DNA of 64,000 bases from Lasiosphaeria ovina (Eukaryota > Ascomycota > Sordariomycetes > Sordariales > Lasiosphaeriaceae). The notes under the pieces were generated by a model. That model ran no database searches. It had not been told where the DNA came from and was given only the letters and a program-made list of their open reading frames with translations. Below are positions 1 through 11,070 of the stretch, in pieces. The stretch's first letter is position 1. Each line of letters begins with the position of its first letter. The position numbers and the translations under genes were made by a program. Location: assembly GCA_033439765.1 (NCBI GenBank), contig JAULSN010000003.1, positions 1,240,001 through 1,304,000 on the forward strand, given 5' to 3'.

Positions 1-648
1 TCACCGCTACCGTGCCATAAGCGTCTAGCCATAAGCGTCCCGCCATGTGCAACGTTCCACGCCCGAGGTCAACTCTCTTAAAATTGAATGGTCTAGCTGG
101 TCTACAAACGGACCACTCTATCTCCCCGTCTCCCATTCCTCAGCTTCTTTTTGCACCGATTGCCGGTCCCACGCTGTCAAGTCTGCTAGCCGCTTAAGAT
201 AAAAAAAATGCACACATCGTCCAAAGACCCCAGGTCCGAAGGCGCCGCCGGTATTTTGAACAAAAATAAATCTCTCGACCAACGCGATGCTTTCCCTTAA
301 CCACTGGCACTCGTGGCGCCCCGCGAAGACGGAACAGAGAGAAGAAAACAACACTAAGTAAATACCAGAAGGAAGATAAATAAAGCTCGACACAAAACCA
401 TCTCCAACTCTGTACATATAAGAGGTATCTCAATTTCATGGCCTCGTGACGACGACCGCTGAGGTCTCACCTGCTCGCCATCTTTAATACTAGAAGAGCA
501 AATCCGCAACACGAGAAAGTGGGCTACTCCAAAGGAGCCAAAGTGGAAAAAGAAAGAAGTGGGAATTAGAAACAATAAAATACACTGCATATTATGTCGG
601 GGCCGGCTGTAATGCTCGTCGTGGGACTGTGAGGTCAACTCATCTATC
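1..648. other. 3' flank of the first gene, no further gene seen
   Basis: This stretch lies downstream of the minus-strand disordered-protein gene and probably holds its 3' untranslated region. Three short open frames overlap one another here on opposite strands. None shows a domain, a signal peptide or splice signals, so I call no gene. Confidence 0.4.
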
Positions 649-3600
649 TCAGAACATCCCGCCAGGACCCATGCCCTTGTTGACTTTCATGCCTGATGTC
701 GCAACAGTCCTGCTGGCTGGCGGACCCTTGCTGACAAATTGGGTACTGTTGTTGGGCGCGTTTCCACCGAGAGACCGAGAACTGAGATTGGCCTCCATGT
801 TGGTTTTGCGTAGGCGCCAGCGATGGTCTGCTTTGTTGCTCTCGTCTTCGTCGCTGATCGAGAAACCGCTTCGGTTCTCGTCAGTGTTGTAATCGAGGCT
901 CGACTGGCTGCCGTTTGCTTGGCTGGCAAAGGGCAACTTCGGAGCTGCCATATACGTGTCGTCATATCCTGGCCCTGGTCGCGACCCCTCACGTTTCCGA
1001 CGAGGGTTGATTGGTGGCAGAGGCGGTGCTGGGCCAGCCCCTCCGCCGCTGTTGGATCGTGATCGTGATCTAGGTGCGCCGTACTGGCGACCCCCAGTGC
1101 CCGCGTCCGGGCCGGTAGCCGCATGTGGAAGGTTCACAGTAGGGACGCGGCTCGTTGACATGACGAAAGTGGGTTCTGAGATATCCCGCTTGTCGACAAT
1201 CCGCTTCGTCGGGCCTGTGACGCTGCCAGTGGTGGCTCCTAATGCAGGCGACTGGGAAGCCGAGGGGCGTCGAGGTCTTGGTCCTAGAGACGTTGGAGTG
1301 CCGACCGGTGAGCCGTCAGGTCTCATTGTGAAGGGAGATGGGGGTAGACCCATGGGCGAGATGGGCGAGATGGGCGATGGTTGGCCCGAATACGGGTCAA
1401 AGGCTGAACGTCCAGAGTGAACAGCCAAGTTTGCCATTGACTTGGACCCAGAGAGTTGGGGAGAAGGAGCAGGTGACATAGCACCTGCTGCCCCACCACG
1501 ACCTGGGTATCCCTGAGGTGGCATGATGGGGGAGTGTCTAATATCGGTTCCAGGAAGTCCTGGCGTTCGCAGCATTGGTGGACGAGTGTTGATATGGCCT
1601 GGATGATTCTCGTGCGGACCCGTGTTATTTCTCCCCCTCGGTGGCCGCTGTTGCGATGCAGACCGGCCTCCGCTGGTATCCGAGCCACTCCTCTCACGCT
1701 CACTGGACGATGGGGCGGGTGCCGGCGAGTTGGTGTTGCTGCCATAGCTATACTCCTCACTGGGACCGCGCTGCCGATACATAATTGGTGGGGGTTTCCG
1801 TTCTCTGCTCGGTGTCCTTTGCCTTGGTACTCGATCTGCTTTGGGTGGAGACTGGGCGGCTGACGGTTGGTCAATTGACGGATCGCGAGACTGGGTTGTA
1901 TTTGAGGCTTGATGCCGTGCTAGAGTTTCCAGCTCCCTCCGCCTCTGCAACTCTCGCCTTGCCTGTCGAAACGCCCGGAGGCCTGGATGAGCATTGCTGT
2001 CTTCGTCCTCGTCGTCCTGGGTGGATTTCGGGTTGACCTCGGCCTCAGCTTCGGGGGCTGCGCGAGTCTCCCGCACGAAGTCCTTTTTCGGAATCTCCGC
2101 CGTCGGCTCTAGGGGCCTCGCATCATTGTCGTCGAAAGACTGCTTAGCTGGGCTCGGTTGTGAGCTCATAGTCGCTGCCCCAATGCCCAGCATCTTCTTA
2201 GCCTTGCTTTGGCCACCCACGATGTTTCTTGAGCGGTCGATCAGCGAGCCTCGACTGGATTTGGGTTTGACACCAACACTGAGCTGGTTTGAATGACCTG
2301 GTACGGCAAGATCCCTTGTTGGCTCCGTGCGAGGTTGGGGCTGGGGAGATGCCGCCCGGCTGCTGTCAGATTCAGCATACGAGGTCAGCTTCTCCCGGAC
2401 GCGGCGACGAGCATCCGCAAGTTGGTTTGCGAACTCGTCCGTCACATCCTCTATATCATCGCTGGAGCGATTGGACCCCTTTGGCTCCGATGAAAAATCA
2501 TGCCTTGGTTGATCCAGAGCCTTGAGCTTCTCCAAACTTGTGTCGGGAGTGTCTGAATAGAAAGACTCAGTCCACCCTGGAGTTGAAGACATCCAGGGGT
2601 TCGATTTGTTGTCCAAAACTTCGAGAGGGGGCAGTTCGTATGAATCAGCAGGGAAGCGAGAGTCCAGGCTTGACGTTGGAGGTACCGGACCATAAACAGA
2701 AGACGCATTACTCTCGGAGCGAAGATGTTGACGAACCATCCCGCTGAGACCTGTAGTAGTTGGGCCAAGTGTGGGAGAATCGTCTGGCGACGTCTGTTCT
2801 GAGCTGCTGACTGAGATGATGGGCTGTTCTAAAATGGGGGAAGGCGCGGCGCTTGCCCTAGCACTAGCCGTGAGCGGAGTTGGCAAAGCCGATTCCCGGA
2901 AAGCAGGATGATCTCTGTCGGATGGCCGCTCAAGGTGAAGCCGAGTGGCGGATGGTAGAATAGTCGTTGATTGGATTGGCAGCGAAAATCCTGCATCAAC
3001 CGGGGGTGTTACGGGGGTAGCCTCTTCCTCAACTGCTGGCTGAGTCTTGATCGACTCTGATTTGGCCTCAAAATGCTGCCTTTGAGCAGATGACGAAGAT
3101 CTTGACCGGCCCGTAGCAAATGAGGCATTGGACTCGGCCCTGAACCTCTGGGTTGGGGTTTCCCGACCTTGCTGAAGCTGGATCTGGCGCTGGGCATATT
3201 TGGACTCGTCATAGGGTTGAGCCGGTTTTTGGAAAACACCCATTGCTGTCGCCTTGCCCATATCATTTGGCTGAATGGGTAGGATGTGTTGGTCCTCGGT
3301 TTCGCTGATGGGCGGGCTCAACGGCGGAGAAACGCCGAAGTTGGTTTTGAGATCCGGCTGGTTGGGCAACTGGAGACCCAAATCGACTGTTCCAGACGGG
3401 GACGCACTTGATGGAGGACTGATAGACCTCAAGTTCGGGGCACTTGCCTTGGTCAACACAGGTCTCCTTTCGTTGAAGAATCGGTCGTTGGACGTAGTGA
3501 TTGTTGGGGAGGGCGAACCAGCTCCGAGGTCAGGCGTGCGGGATCCAAGACGCTGACGGGAAAGAGTGTCGATTCTTGACAATGCAGACGACTGCTGCTC

Positions 3601-4527
3601 GTGCATCTCTTGGGAAAGACCCTGCTCATAAAGCCGTCTCGTTCGGGTAACATGCCTCTCGATGGTAGGGCCAGACGTGGATGAGTTTGGAGCAGGTGAC
3701 ACTGACTGCCACTCCTTATTAGCTGCAGTGGGCTGCGAAGTGATTGATGTGGCAGCCGTTGAGTTGCGAGCCATGACAGAAGCTGAAGATGTGGTGGAAG
3801 ACGTTTCACGTTTCCGGTTGTACCCAACGGGTGGAGAATCGGATCGAGCCCTGTCGGTCCCATCTGCTTGAACGGTGTCTTCTTCATCCAATGAGCCTCT
3901 CCTCTCTCTCTCCGCTTGTCTCCAGCGCTGGAAAGCTGACATTGCAACATCATCGTCGTACAGTGCCCGACCACCCATTACACCAGCCGTTGTGTTCATT
4001 GTAGAGCCAACTGGAATCTTGTAGATCTTCTGCCTTCCGCCAAACAAGTTATTACCCTCTATCGGCTTCGCACGATTCATGACGCTGGCGCCCTTTGTCG
4101 AGTCTGTGTCTGACGACACAAAAGAATCCGAACGAAGGAACGGAGAAGCTTTGATCGACTCGACCTCAGCGATATCCGATAATCCGCCAACACCGCCACT
4201 AAATCCGAAGTCGGCCATTCGCGACTGGCGTTTGGGGTATAGCACGCTGTCATCGCTGGCCTTTCCGATCTTTGTGCTCGGGTCATCTTGCTCCCTCAGC
4301 ATGGAAAAGCGTGCCGAGAGATTAGACATCAAAAGACTGGTGCGGAAGTCGTCATTTGAGGGCAGAGCTGTGGCGAGGTCGATCTCCTTCTTGGGCTCCT
4401 CCTGCTGGGACTTCTTTCCTCGCCGAAACCCCTTGAACGAAGGCATTGACGATTGCTCCGAATCCTCACTGGTGCGACTTGTCGACGAATCGTCCTTCGC
4501 CTTCCTCCTGGTTCTGAAGCGATTCAT
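649..4527 (-). CDS. Large intrinsically disordered conserved fungal protein (1292 aa)
   Basis: A single uninterrupted frame of 1292 codons with a true ATG at 4527-4525 and TGA at 651-649. The composition is dominated by Ser, Pro, Arg, Gln and Thr with long low-complexity stretches, so most of the protein should be unfolded. The first ~170 residues are the most protein-like part: a basic start (MNRFRTRRKAKDD), an acidic/Lys segment, then a segment around residues 55-105 containing NLSARFSMLREQDDPSTKIG. Many SP/TP and RxxS sites suggest phosphorylation by proline-directed and basophilic kinases (inference). There is no membrane segment, signal peptide or catalytic motif. The length of open frame with biased composition makes it a real gene. 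I do not recognise a characterised homologue and assign no function; a scaffold or polarity role would be a guess. The 5' side (4528 to ~5300) is CT-rich on the gene strand and probably contains the leader and promoter. Confidence 0.85.
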   Translation of the reverse strand: MNRFRTRRKAKDDSSTSRTSEDSEQSSMPSFKGFRRGKKSQQEEPKKEIDLATALPSNDDFRTSLLMSNLSARFSMLREQDDPSTKIGKASDDSVLYPKRQSRMADFGFSGGVGGLSDIAEVESIKASPFLRSDSFVSSDTDSTKGASVMNRAKPIEGNNLFGGRQKIYKIPVGSTMNTTAGVMGGRALYDDDVAMSAFQRWRQAERERRGSLDEEDTVQADGTDRARSDSPPVGYNRKRETSSTTSSASVMARNSTAATSITSQPTAANKEWQSVSPAPNSSTSGPTIERHVTRTRRLYEQGLSQEMHEQQSSALSRIDTLSRQRLGSRTPDLGAGSPSPTITTSNDRFFNERRPVLTKASAPNLRSISPPSSASPSGTVDLGLQLPNQPDLKTNFGVSPPLSPPISETEDQHILPIQPNDMGKATAMGVFQKPAQPYDESKYAQRQIQLQQGRETPTQRFRAESNASFATGRSRSSSSAQRQHFEAKSESIKTQPAVEEEATPVTPPVDAGFSLPIQSTTILPSATRLHLERPSDRDHPAFRESALPTPLTASARASAAPSPILEQPIISVSSSEQTSPDDSPTLGPTTTGLSGMVRQHLRSESNASSVYGPVPPTSSLDSRFPADSYELPPLEVLDNKSNPWMSSTPGWTESFYSDTPDTSLEKLKALDQPRHDFSSEPKGSNRSSDDIEDVTDEFANQLADARRRVREKLTSYAESDSSRAASPQPQPRTEPTRDLAVPGHSNQLSVGVKPKSSRGSLIDRSRNIVGGQSKAKKMLGIGAATMSSQPSPAKQSFDDNDARPLEPTAEIPKKDFVRETRAAPEAEAEVNPKSTQDDEDEDSNAHPGLRAFRQARRELQRRRELETLARHQASNTTQSRDPSIDQPSAAQSPPKADRVPRQRTPSRERKPPPIMYRQRGPSEEYSYGSNTNSPAPAPSSSERERSGSDTSGGRSASQQRPPRGRNNTGPHENHPGHINTRPPMLRTPGLPGTDIRHSPIMPPQGYPGRGGAAGAMSPAPSPQLSGSKSMANLAVHSGRSAFDPYSGQPSPISPISPMGLPPSPFTMRPDGSPVGTPTSLGPRPRRPSASQSPALGATTGSVTGPTKRIVDKRDISEPTFVMSTSRVPTVNLPHAATGPDAGTGGRQYGAPRSRSRSNSGGGAGPAPPLPPINPRRKREGSRPGPGYDDTYMAAPKLPFASQANGSQSSLDYNTDENRSGFSISDEDESNKADHRWRLRKTNMEANLSSRSLGGNAPNNSTQFVSKGPPASRTVATSGMKVNKGMGPGGMF

Positions 4528-7500
4528 TTTGGCGGTGTCTGGGTGTTAGAGGTAAAAGAGGACGGTATTCTTTGGTAAAGGGCGTTTAATGAAGGTGGGA
4601 CACCGAATGTAAAACTAGAGAGAAAAAGTCGCATTCAATGCAAGCGTGAGCTGTTCAGCTTGGGAGCGAACGAAGTAAAATTCGTCCTGAGCTCAGTGTG
4701 AAACGAACGCGAAGGGGTTGACCGAAGAAGGCGAAGAGACTAGCGCAGTGTCTGTTCACGGGAAGAAATCGTCAATACCGGTACAGTGTACTAGAGACTC
4801 GGTTGACTGCTTTTAGAGACACCAGAAACCCGGCGGGAAGAAGACTGGAGTTTGCAGAACAAATGCAAGACTAAGATCCGGGGCGTTCACCTACCATAAG
4901 TCGAAATGCTGCTTGTTAACAGCGTCTCAAGGATGGATATCCACCTGCAGTGTCAAGTGACGCGTGCAGCGATGTCCACCGAGCACCCCCTGGGGCGACA
5001 CACAGAGTCGCTGGGGGTAATGCTAGAATGTCAAAAGACAGGCGAAGAGATATCAGGTCGGCCGGTAGTGTGTAATGTACATTGGCCATCAGCAGCAGGA
5101 CCGTGATTCTGCACAGTTCCGACGACGGTTCCCCCGCAGGAAACGGGTGGCGGCAGTTCTCGGTTTCTGGGAAGACGCGTAAGGGCGTCTGGGGTTTTAG
5201 TTTTGGAGGTGTAATGACTGTGTTGTTGGGGTTGAGAAAAGGGAAGTTGTCTGCGCAGGCTGTGCTAAAGAGGCGGCGACGATCTCGCGTCGGTTTCTCT
5301 TGACGTCGTATATGGTTCAAGTCAAGTAAATAGTTGGGCAGGACCAAGCGGCCTGAAAAGGAGAGGACGAAACGAATTCAGTCGGCACGATGTGCGGCCG
5401 CGAAAGGAGAGTAGAGTCGACCTTGTAGAGCACCACCTCGAACTCCAGTGCCGGGTTAGGTTTGTGATGGTGAGAGAGGATCGGTCCCAGACGAAGGTCG
5501 GGCGAGCGAGATTTTGGATCTGGGGACGGAGGAAGGAGCGACAAGCGACGAAGCCCAGAAAATGCAACCCCAGCAAGCCGGCCCAGCACTGAGCAGAGCA
5601 ACTCATTCGCAGAAAAAAAGTGGAGATACGTCCCTGGTAAAAGAGCCAGACCGTGGAAGGGGGCGTGTGACTGCAACGAGAGACAGCCCGGAATTGGGGC
5701 CCACCATTGGCCTATGCCGGGCCATTAATGGAAAGGGGCCACGGGCGTTTGACATGGGGTTCGTTTCTCGACTCGAAGCACCGTTTGCGAGCGGGAAATC
5801 CACCGTGCGCCTTGGGGCTTGGGAAGTTGGGGGGGGGAGGAACTAGGGGAAATGAGGTGTCGAGCCTGATGTCATTGGCTGTCAACTGCAGGCTCAAGGT
5901 GGGGAAGAGGCGTGGATGCAGAGAAATGGCCACCAGGGGGGAAAAAGAAAGAAATTTTGGGCGACAACGACTGGCCAGTGCACCCCCATCCAGGCACCGC
6001 TCCATCCCGGACGCTATTTCTCCGCCGCCTTGACCTCTCTATTTTTTCCCTCTGCATCCAGGCTTCGTGTGCCATAAAACTTATCCGTGAGACGAGACGA
6101 TTTTCGAACGCTGTTCTCCTGGATGGTGTCGCTACCGGGAAACATGGCCAGATCATTGACACTCCCGACAGCGGCCCACGATCTGCGATTGGAATTGCTC
6201 GGCAGGTATGGGAGCTTAGGCAGGTACCTACCCAGGTAGGTTAGGAGCACTGTATATACGGAGAACGTACCAGCTGCCAAACAGCCATCCATCCATCGCA
6301 TCTTTTGAGTTCACCCCGCCGTTTTCACGCCTCGGTGCAGCGGGCGGCGGTTGGCCCCTCCCGTCGCGCATGCAAATGCAAATGCAGGACAGGAGTCAAA
6401 TAAGCCCGGCATCCATTGCACGACGGATGGCGCCAAATTACTGAGAGGACTGCTTGAACAGGATGTCTCGCGACGCAGCAATCCTGCACCTCACCCACCC
6501 ACCCATGACAGATTGGGCCTCAGCACGGCGTTTCCTCTCCCTTTTCTAACTGTTTCTTTCCTCTTGCCCCCCATTCAGCAACCTTTTCAGGTGCTCCGAA
6601 GTAAACGGGCGGTATTGGGATGCGATGCTCCTCTGCTCAAACAATGCATCCCGCGATCCCCGGGAGCTGCCGCCCTCCATCCCGTCTTTCTACTGCGACA
6701 CAGCTGTCCAAAAGCAGGCCGCCTTTCTACACCACCTGGAGGGAGATGCAGCAAACGGAGAGTTTCATCCGCCGCGCTTTGCCCTAATTACCTATCACTG
6801 TCCGAGGTCTCGGAGGCAAGATATTGTCTGGTCAAACACCAATGTGTGCTCAGTTATGCGAATCGACGAGACTGTTGGACAAGATCCAGACTCGTCAGAT
6901 TGCCTCCTCCAACGCGTTTGGAGACCTGCCCGTCACACCTCACGGTGCAGCGCATATAATCCATCGCCTTGGCGCCTCTCATGGCTGCCGGACGAGGGAT
7001 CTTGAGCCGTGCCGCTCACAACGGCCGAGGCGCATACCAGCACTAGCATATCGTATGTGCTGTACTGGAGCACCTGGAACCGTTTGCGCCGTTCGATCCT
7101 GAACTGCTGCCCCTGGTCGTGGCACCTAAAAAAGTATGAAATGCAATCATGATGAGGGCGGCGCTGGGGCCGGCAACGCCCCCAACATTGGATCGCCGGC
7201 TCCAGTGAAGCCGACGGCCTTTGTTTACGGATTCGCCTCTGCGGATGGACTTCTCGAGCCTATGGAGGACGCACACTTCTTTTAGTCGTTTCCTTGGCCG
7301 GCCACTCGAAGCCCATTTCGAACAAAATATCTCGGGTTGGCTCTCGAATGCCGCACCTAAATCTTACTGCAGCGGCAAACAGGACGGGAAGCAAGCATTC
7401 CCCGCCATTTGGCACAGCTTGTTTGGCGAAGCAGGGGGCACATTGCGTCCAATCCCAGCGTGGAAGCCACAGTCCAGCAAACGAATGGGTCTCCAAACGC

Positions 7501-9876
7501 TTGGTGGTGCTCCTTTGGGATTAAACTCTGTGGGCCGCCGCACCCGCGAGGTTAAAACATGATTTGATGTGGGAGGCGAATTCTCCCAGAGCCTGGGTAG
7601 GCATTCCAAGATCTGAAATTCGAATCCCTGCTGACCCCCACCGAGACCTGAAGCTCAGGAAAGCGATACAGCGACACGGCAGCGACCCTTTGGAGAACTC
7701 TTGTGTGGTTCAGCGGAGGACCTCTGGCCTGGTGGACTGTGGTGCCATTGCGATTGTGTAATCATTGCACAGTCTGCTGCACTGGATACTACACGCTCAG
7801 GGGTTCTGCTATCTCCACCCCCTTTAAGGCCCCCTTGGCGCCGACATCCGTCCCACCATGACGGATCGGTCAGACTTCCGCGACCCAATAACACGGCTGT
7901 TCCTGGCTCTTTACCTGAAAGAGCATAGGGTGTGTGCGGGGACCCACGAGAACAAGGCGTAGCCCCTGGGCAAAAAAGAAAACTGCCCCCCCCCCTTCCC
8001 TGGAAGCTCTCTGACTCTCGGGCTGTCCTCCGCACCTTTCCTTCCGTCGAAGCCAAAAAGAACAAAGGGATGCATTGTTCGGCGATGCATGTGGCTTCGA
8101 TGCTGAAACCGAGCGCTGTGGCCAGTGCCGCTTCCGAACCACTCCCCAGCCATTCTTGTGCTACTGACGACCTAGTTTGGATGCGCATGAGCTGATACAG
8201 ACATGTCCCGCTGTGGCCAAAAAAGAAATACATTGTCTCATACAGGAACGAATAGTTTTTCGCTATCCTGAAGAGGCGTGTTTAAGGGATGAGCAGCTCG
8301 GAATCTTGATCTTCTCGCAAGACGAGCAGCTGCGGTCGAGTCCCTATCCTGGCTCGGCAGCCCTCTATTTGTGTCGTCTGGTAGTCAGTGTCAAACGGCT
8401 TCTGCCTGCCTGGACAACGCGGGCGACAGCCGAACTATTTTCTGACAGACTTGGGCGGCTTCCGCCTTTTTTGCACGTCATCGACGCCAACCCCTGGGCC
8501 GAACTGTCAGAACAAAAGGATTCCGCCGATGTGCCCTTACATCCTAACCTACATGCATACGGAATACTGACTACCGCTTCTCTTCTTTCTAGTGTACGGA
8601 GTACGTACGGATTAGGGCTGCAAAGGAACTCCGTGCATAGTTAGTAGTAGGCGACCTAGACATGTTAGTCTACTGGCCGGGCCTAGGCCGGAGCGCCAAC
8701 ACCGGCCGAAAATGACCGAAAGCTTAGCGCATCGCCTTTCTTTGCAGCTCCCGCCGTCATCCATGGGCTCAAGTCGCACCGGATACGGGTTTTACGAATC
8801 GGGGAGCCGGGTACCTCTGCGACGATGTGAATACGGACTTTGGTCCTCCCCAACGTCCGGAATACTGTAACGTATTCGTACATGTGTGTGCAGTGCGGTG
8901 CACTAGCAGGGCTGAAACCAGGCCGCCCTGTGATGCTTGGATCAAATTACCGTGTCGTAGGGGGATACGGATACCGGACCTCGAATTCTGGGCTGGCTAG
9001 CGGAGCGGAGCGGAGCCTACTGGGCACTGGTGCAGCTGCGCACCGTCGTCTTATCTAACCTGAAGCCGCTATCTCTCCCTGGCATGAATGACACGTGCGG
9101 AGCGCGAGAAACCGGAGGCTCGGAATATGTCCCTGAAACTGAATGAATTCTGGACATGGAGCGAGCAATACGATCGCCGCTGCCACCTCTCCGCCGTCCT
9201 TCCAGTGTCGATCGACTATGGGGTCCGGTAGTCGTTTTCGAGTCTGGACCCGGATCTCGTGACTGGGTTGATCTTCTTGGGGTGGCCCGTGGAGAGCTGC
9301 AGTCATTGACCCCCTACCGGCAGCCCAGTGACACCCAGTCCCACCAGTACTGTACCACGGCGGACGGCCGGCGACCGACTACCGCGTGACACGATCTACT
9401 GCTCGATAGCTGCAGATCTGCCAATAGTCGAGGACTCAAGACAAAGCGAACGGGCGCGGGCGGTCGCACAGGCTGGATTGGGGCTGGGGGAGTTGTCGTA
9501 CCAAGTACGAATACAGACCATTAAACCGCGGGTTATTAGGCCTGGCTACACCTCTTCCAGGTTGTGTTGGTGATCAGTCATCACAACACAACACTGGGAC
9601 ACAACCTTGAAGTCACAACAGCTGTGGCCGCCGTCCGGTGTCAGTCTGTAATTTCCTTCTTGGTCGCACCGTCTTCCCAGGAACGGTTCGCGCGCGAAAA
9701 ATGCGCGTCATCCCAACAAGGTGCCACACAAGAGAGAGGCACGGAGACAAGAGAAAGCGTGTCTGCGGGGTAATGGTCTCCCCCGTCCCTCCAAACTTTA
9801 GGTGTGGAAGGATGCAATCGCGCTGCGCGTCTCTGCGCCGCAACTCACTTTGTGCCGCCGCCGTATCACTTTAAGT

Positions 9877-9905
9877 GGTGAGGTGAGGTGAGGTGAGGCG
9901 AGGCG
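9877..9905. repeat. Short GAGGT/GAGGC tandem repeat
   Basis: About five consecutive copies of a 5-bp unit, drifting from GGTGA to GGCGA at the 3' end. It is a simple-sequence repeat in non-coding DNA. Confidence 0.7.
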
Positions 9906-10660
9906 CGATTGCTTTGCCTCCTGGGCCTGCGACGAGCAGTGAGCAATGGATGCCGTGACTGCGTCCTGCGTTGACCCGCATGCTTCAATTTTAGTGGGCG
10001 TTCATCAAGGTTATTTTCTTTCCTCCGCTTACCTTATGCTGCCCAGGCTGTCTTTTCGAAGTGGTGTGCACGGGGTGGTGGTCACCAACTTCTCACACCC
10101 TGAGAGCGACACAAACCTCGCCGAGACATGCTCGGGCCAGCGAGCGCCGCCCGCCCGTGGTTCCCGTCTCCGGTGCCCAAAAGGTGCAAATGGCATTCGT
10201 GCACAGCGAGGCGGTCAGTCTCCGCCTCCGGGACCGATGGTGTTTTCCATCTCCGTGGCTACTTAGCCAAACACAACCCGATGTGCACAGGCCATAGATG
10301 GGGGTGGAAGTGGTGTTACGAGAATCCAAAACATGCCATGGATCAAGCCGCCTGGTGATATTATTATTACCACGGACACCTAGGTTTGCATCCATGTGTT
10401 CTTCTGCCTGGACTCGACTACCTAGTCTCCAGCTAATGTTGTGCCTGCCTCGCTGTGCCGGGCTCCCCCGGTTTGTTCTCAAGCCTGCCGGCCTGCGAGT
10501 CAGACAGCGAAGCTGGACACCTAGTTAAGGTTCGGCCCTCTTCCCGCTCGATGGCCTGGCGAGGAACTCGAAACAAATGCCAGATTCTAAATCCAGGCGT
10601 CTGGGGATATCACGAGCCGTGAGAAACACAAAATTAGGCCTAGTTCGTCCGGATACATCC

Positions 10661-10700
10661 ATGGATGGATATGGGGCTCCATGGATGGATATGGGGCTCC
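10661..10700. repeat. Perfect 20-bp tandem duplication
   Basis: The 20-mer starting ATGGATGGATATGG occurs twice back to back without mismatch, about 370 bp upstream of the GH3 start codon. It is probably a recent slippage duplication. Any promoter role is speculation. Confidence 0.8.
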
Positions 10701-11070
10701 GGGGATGATGGTTGGTTTGCACCTCACAATGGACCCATAGAACGAGCCGTGGGGATTCGTCGGGTCGCCAACCCGCAACCCCCGCCTGTAATGGGATGAT
10801 TTCAGTGGGTGGCAGCAGCCTCAACAAAGCCAGATGGATAGCCTTATTGCGGGACGGAGCGGTAAGAAATTATCTTACGGAATCCTTGGTCACACACCCA
10901 AACCGCCGGGTTGGCTGATGGTAAGTCGATCAGGGACCGAGGTCAGGTGGGTGGTGGTGGGTGATCAACATCAAACAGCATGCAATTCTGCAGCAGAGAC
11001 ATACGTTTTGTTTCAACGGCGGCTCTACTAGCAAAAATAAGGACAATAATGCAAGAGAGTATTATTAGCC

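Larger units (their letters stand above)
4528..11070. other. 6.5 kb gene-poor interval
   Basis: The first ~800 bp should hold the leader and promoter of the minus-strand disordered-protein gene, and the last few hundred bases the promoter of the GH3 gene. Between them I find only short, overlapping open frames (for example 6351-6959 plus and 7655-8233 minus). They lack domains, signal peptides or consistent splice signals. The DNA has scattered TACCTAGG-like words, homopolymer runs and two small tandem repeats listed separately. A long non-coding RNA or a fast-evolving gene with many introns cannot be excluded. Confidence 0.5.

Noticed and set aside
6351..6959. 202-codon plus-strand frame
   Set aside because: The composition looks like translated non-coding DNA (Pro/Ser/Arg/Cys rich) with no motif or splice signals.
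7570..7640. B-box-like ATTCGAATCC with a GTGGG/CCCAC pairing, possible tRNA
   Set aside because: No D-arm or anticodon arm can be folded between them.
7655..8233. 192-codon minus-strand frame
   Set aside because: No recognisable features, and several equally long overlapping frames in the same place.
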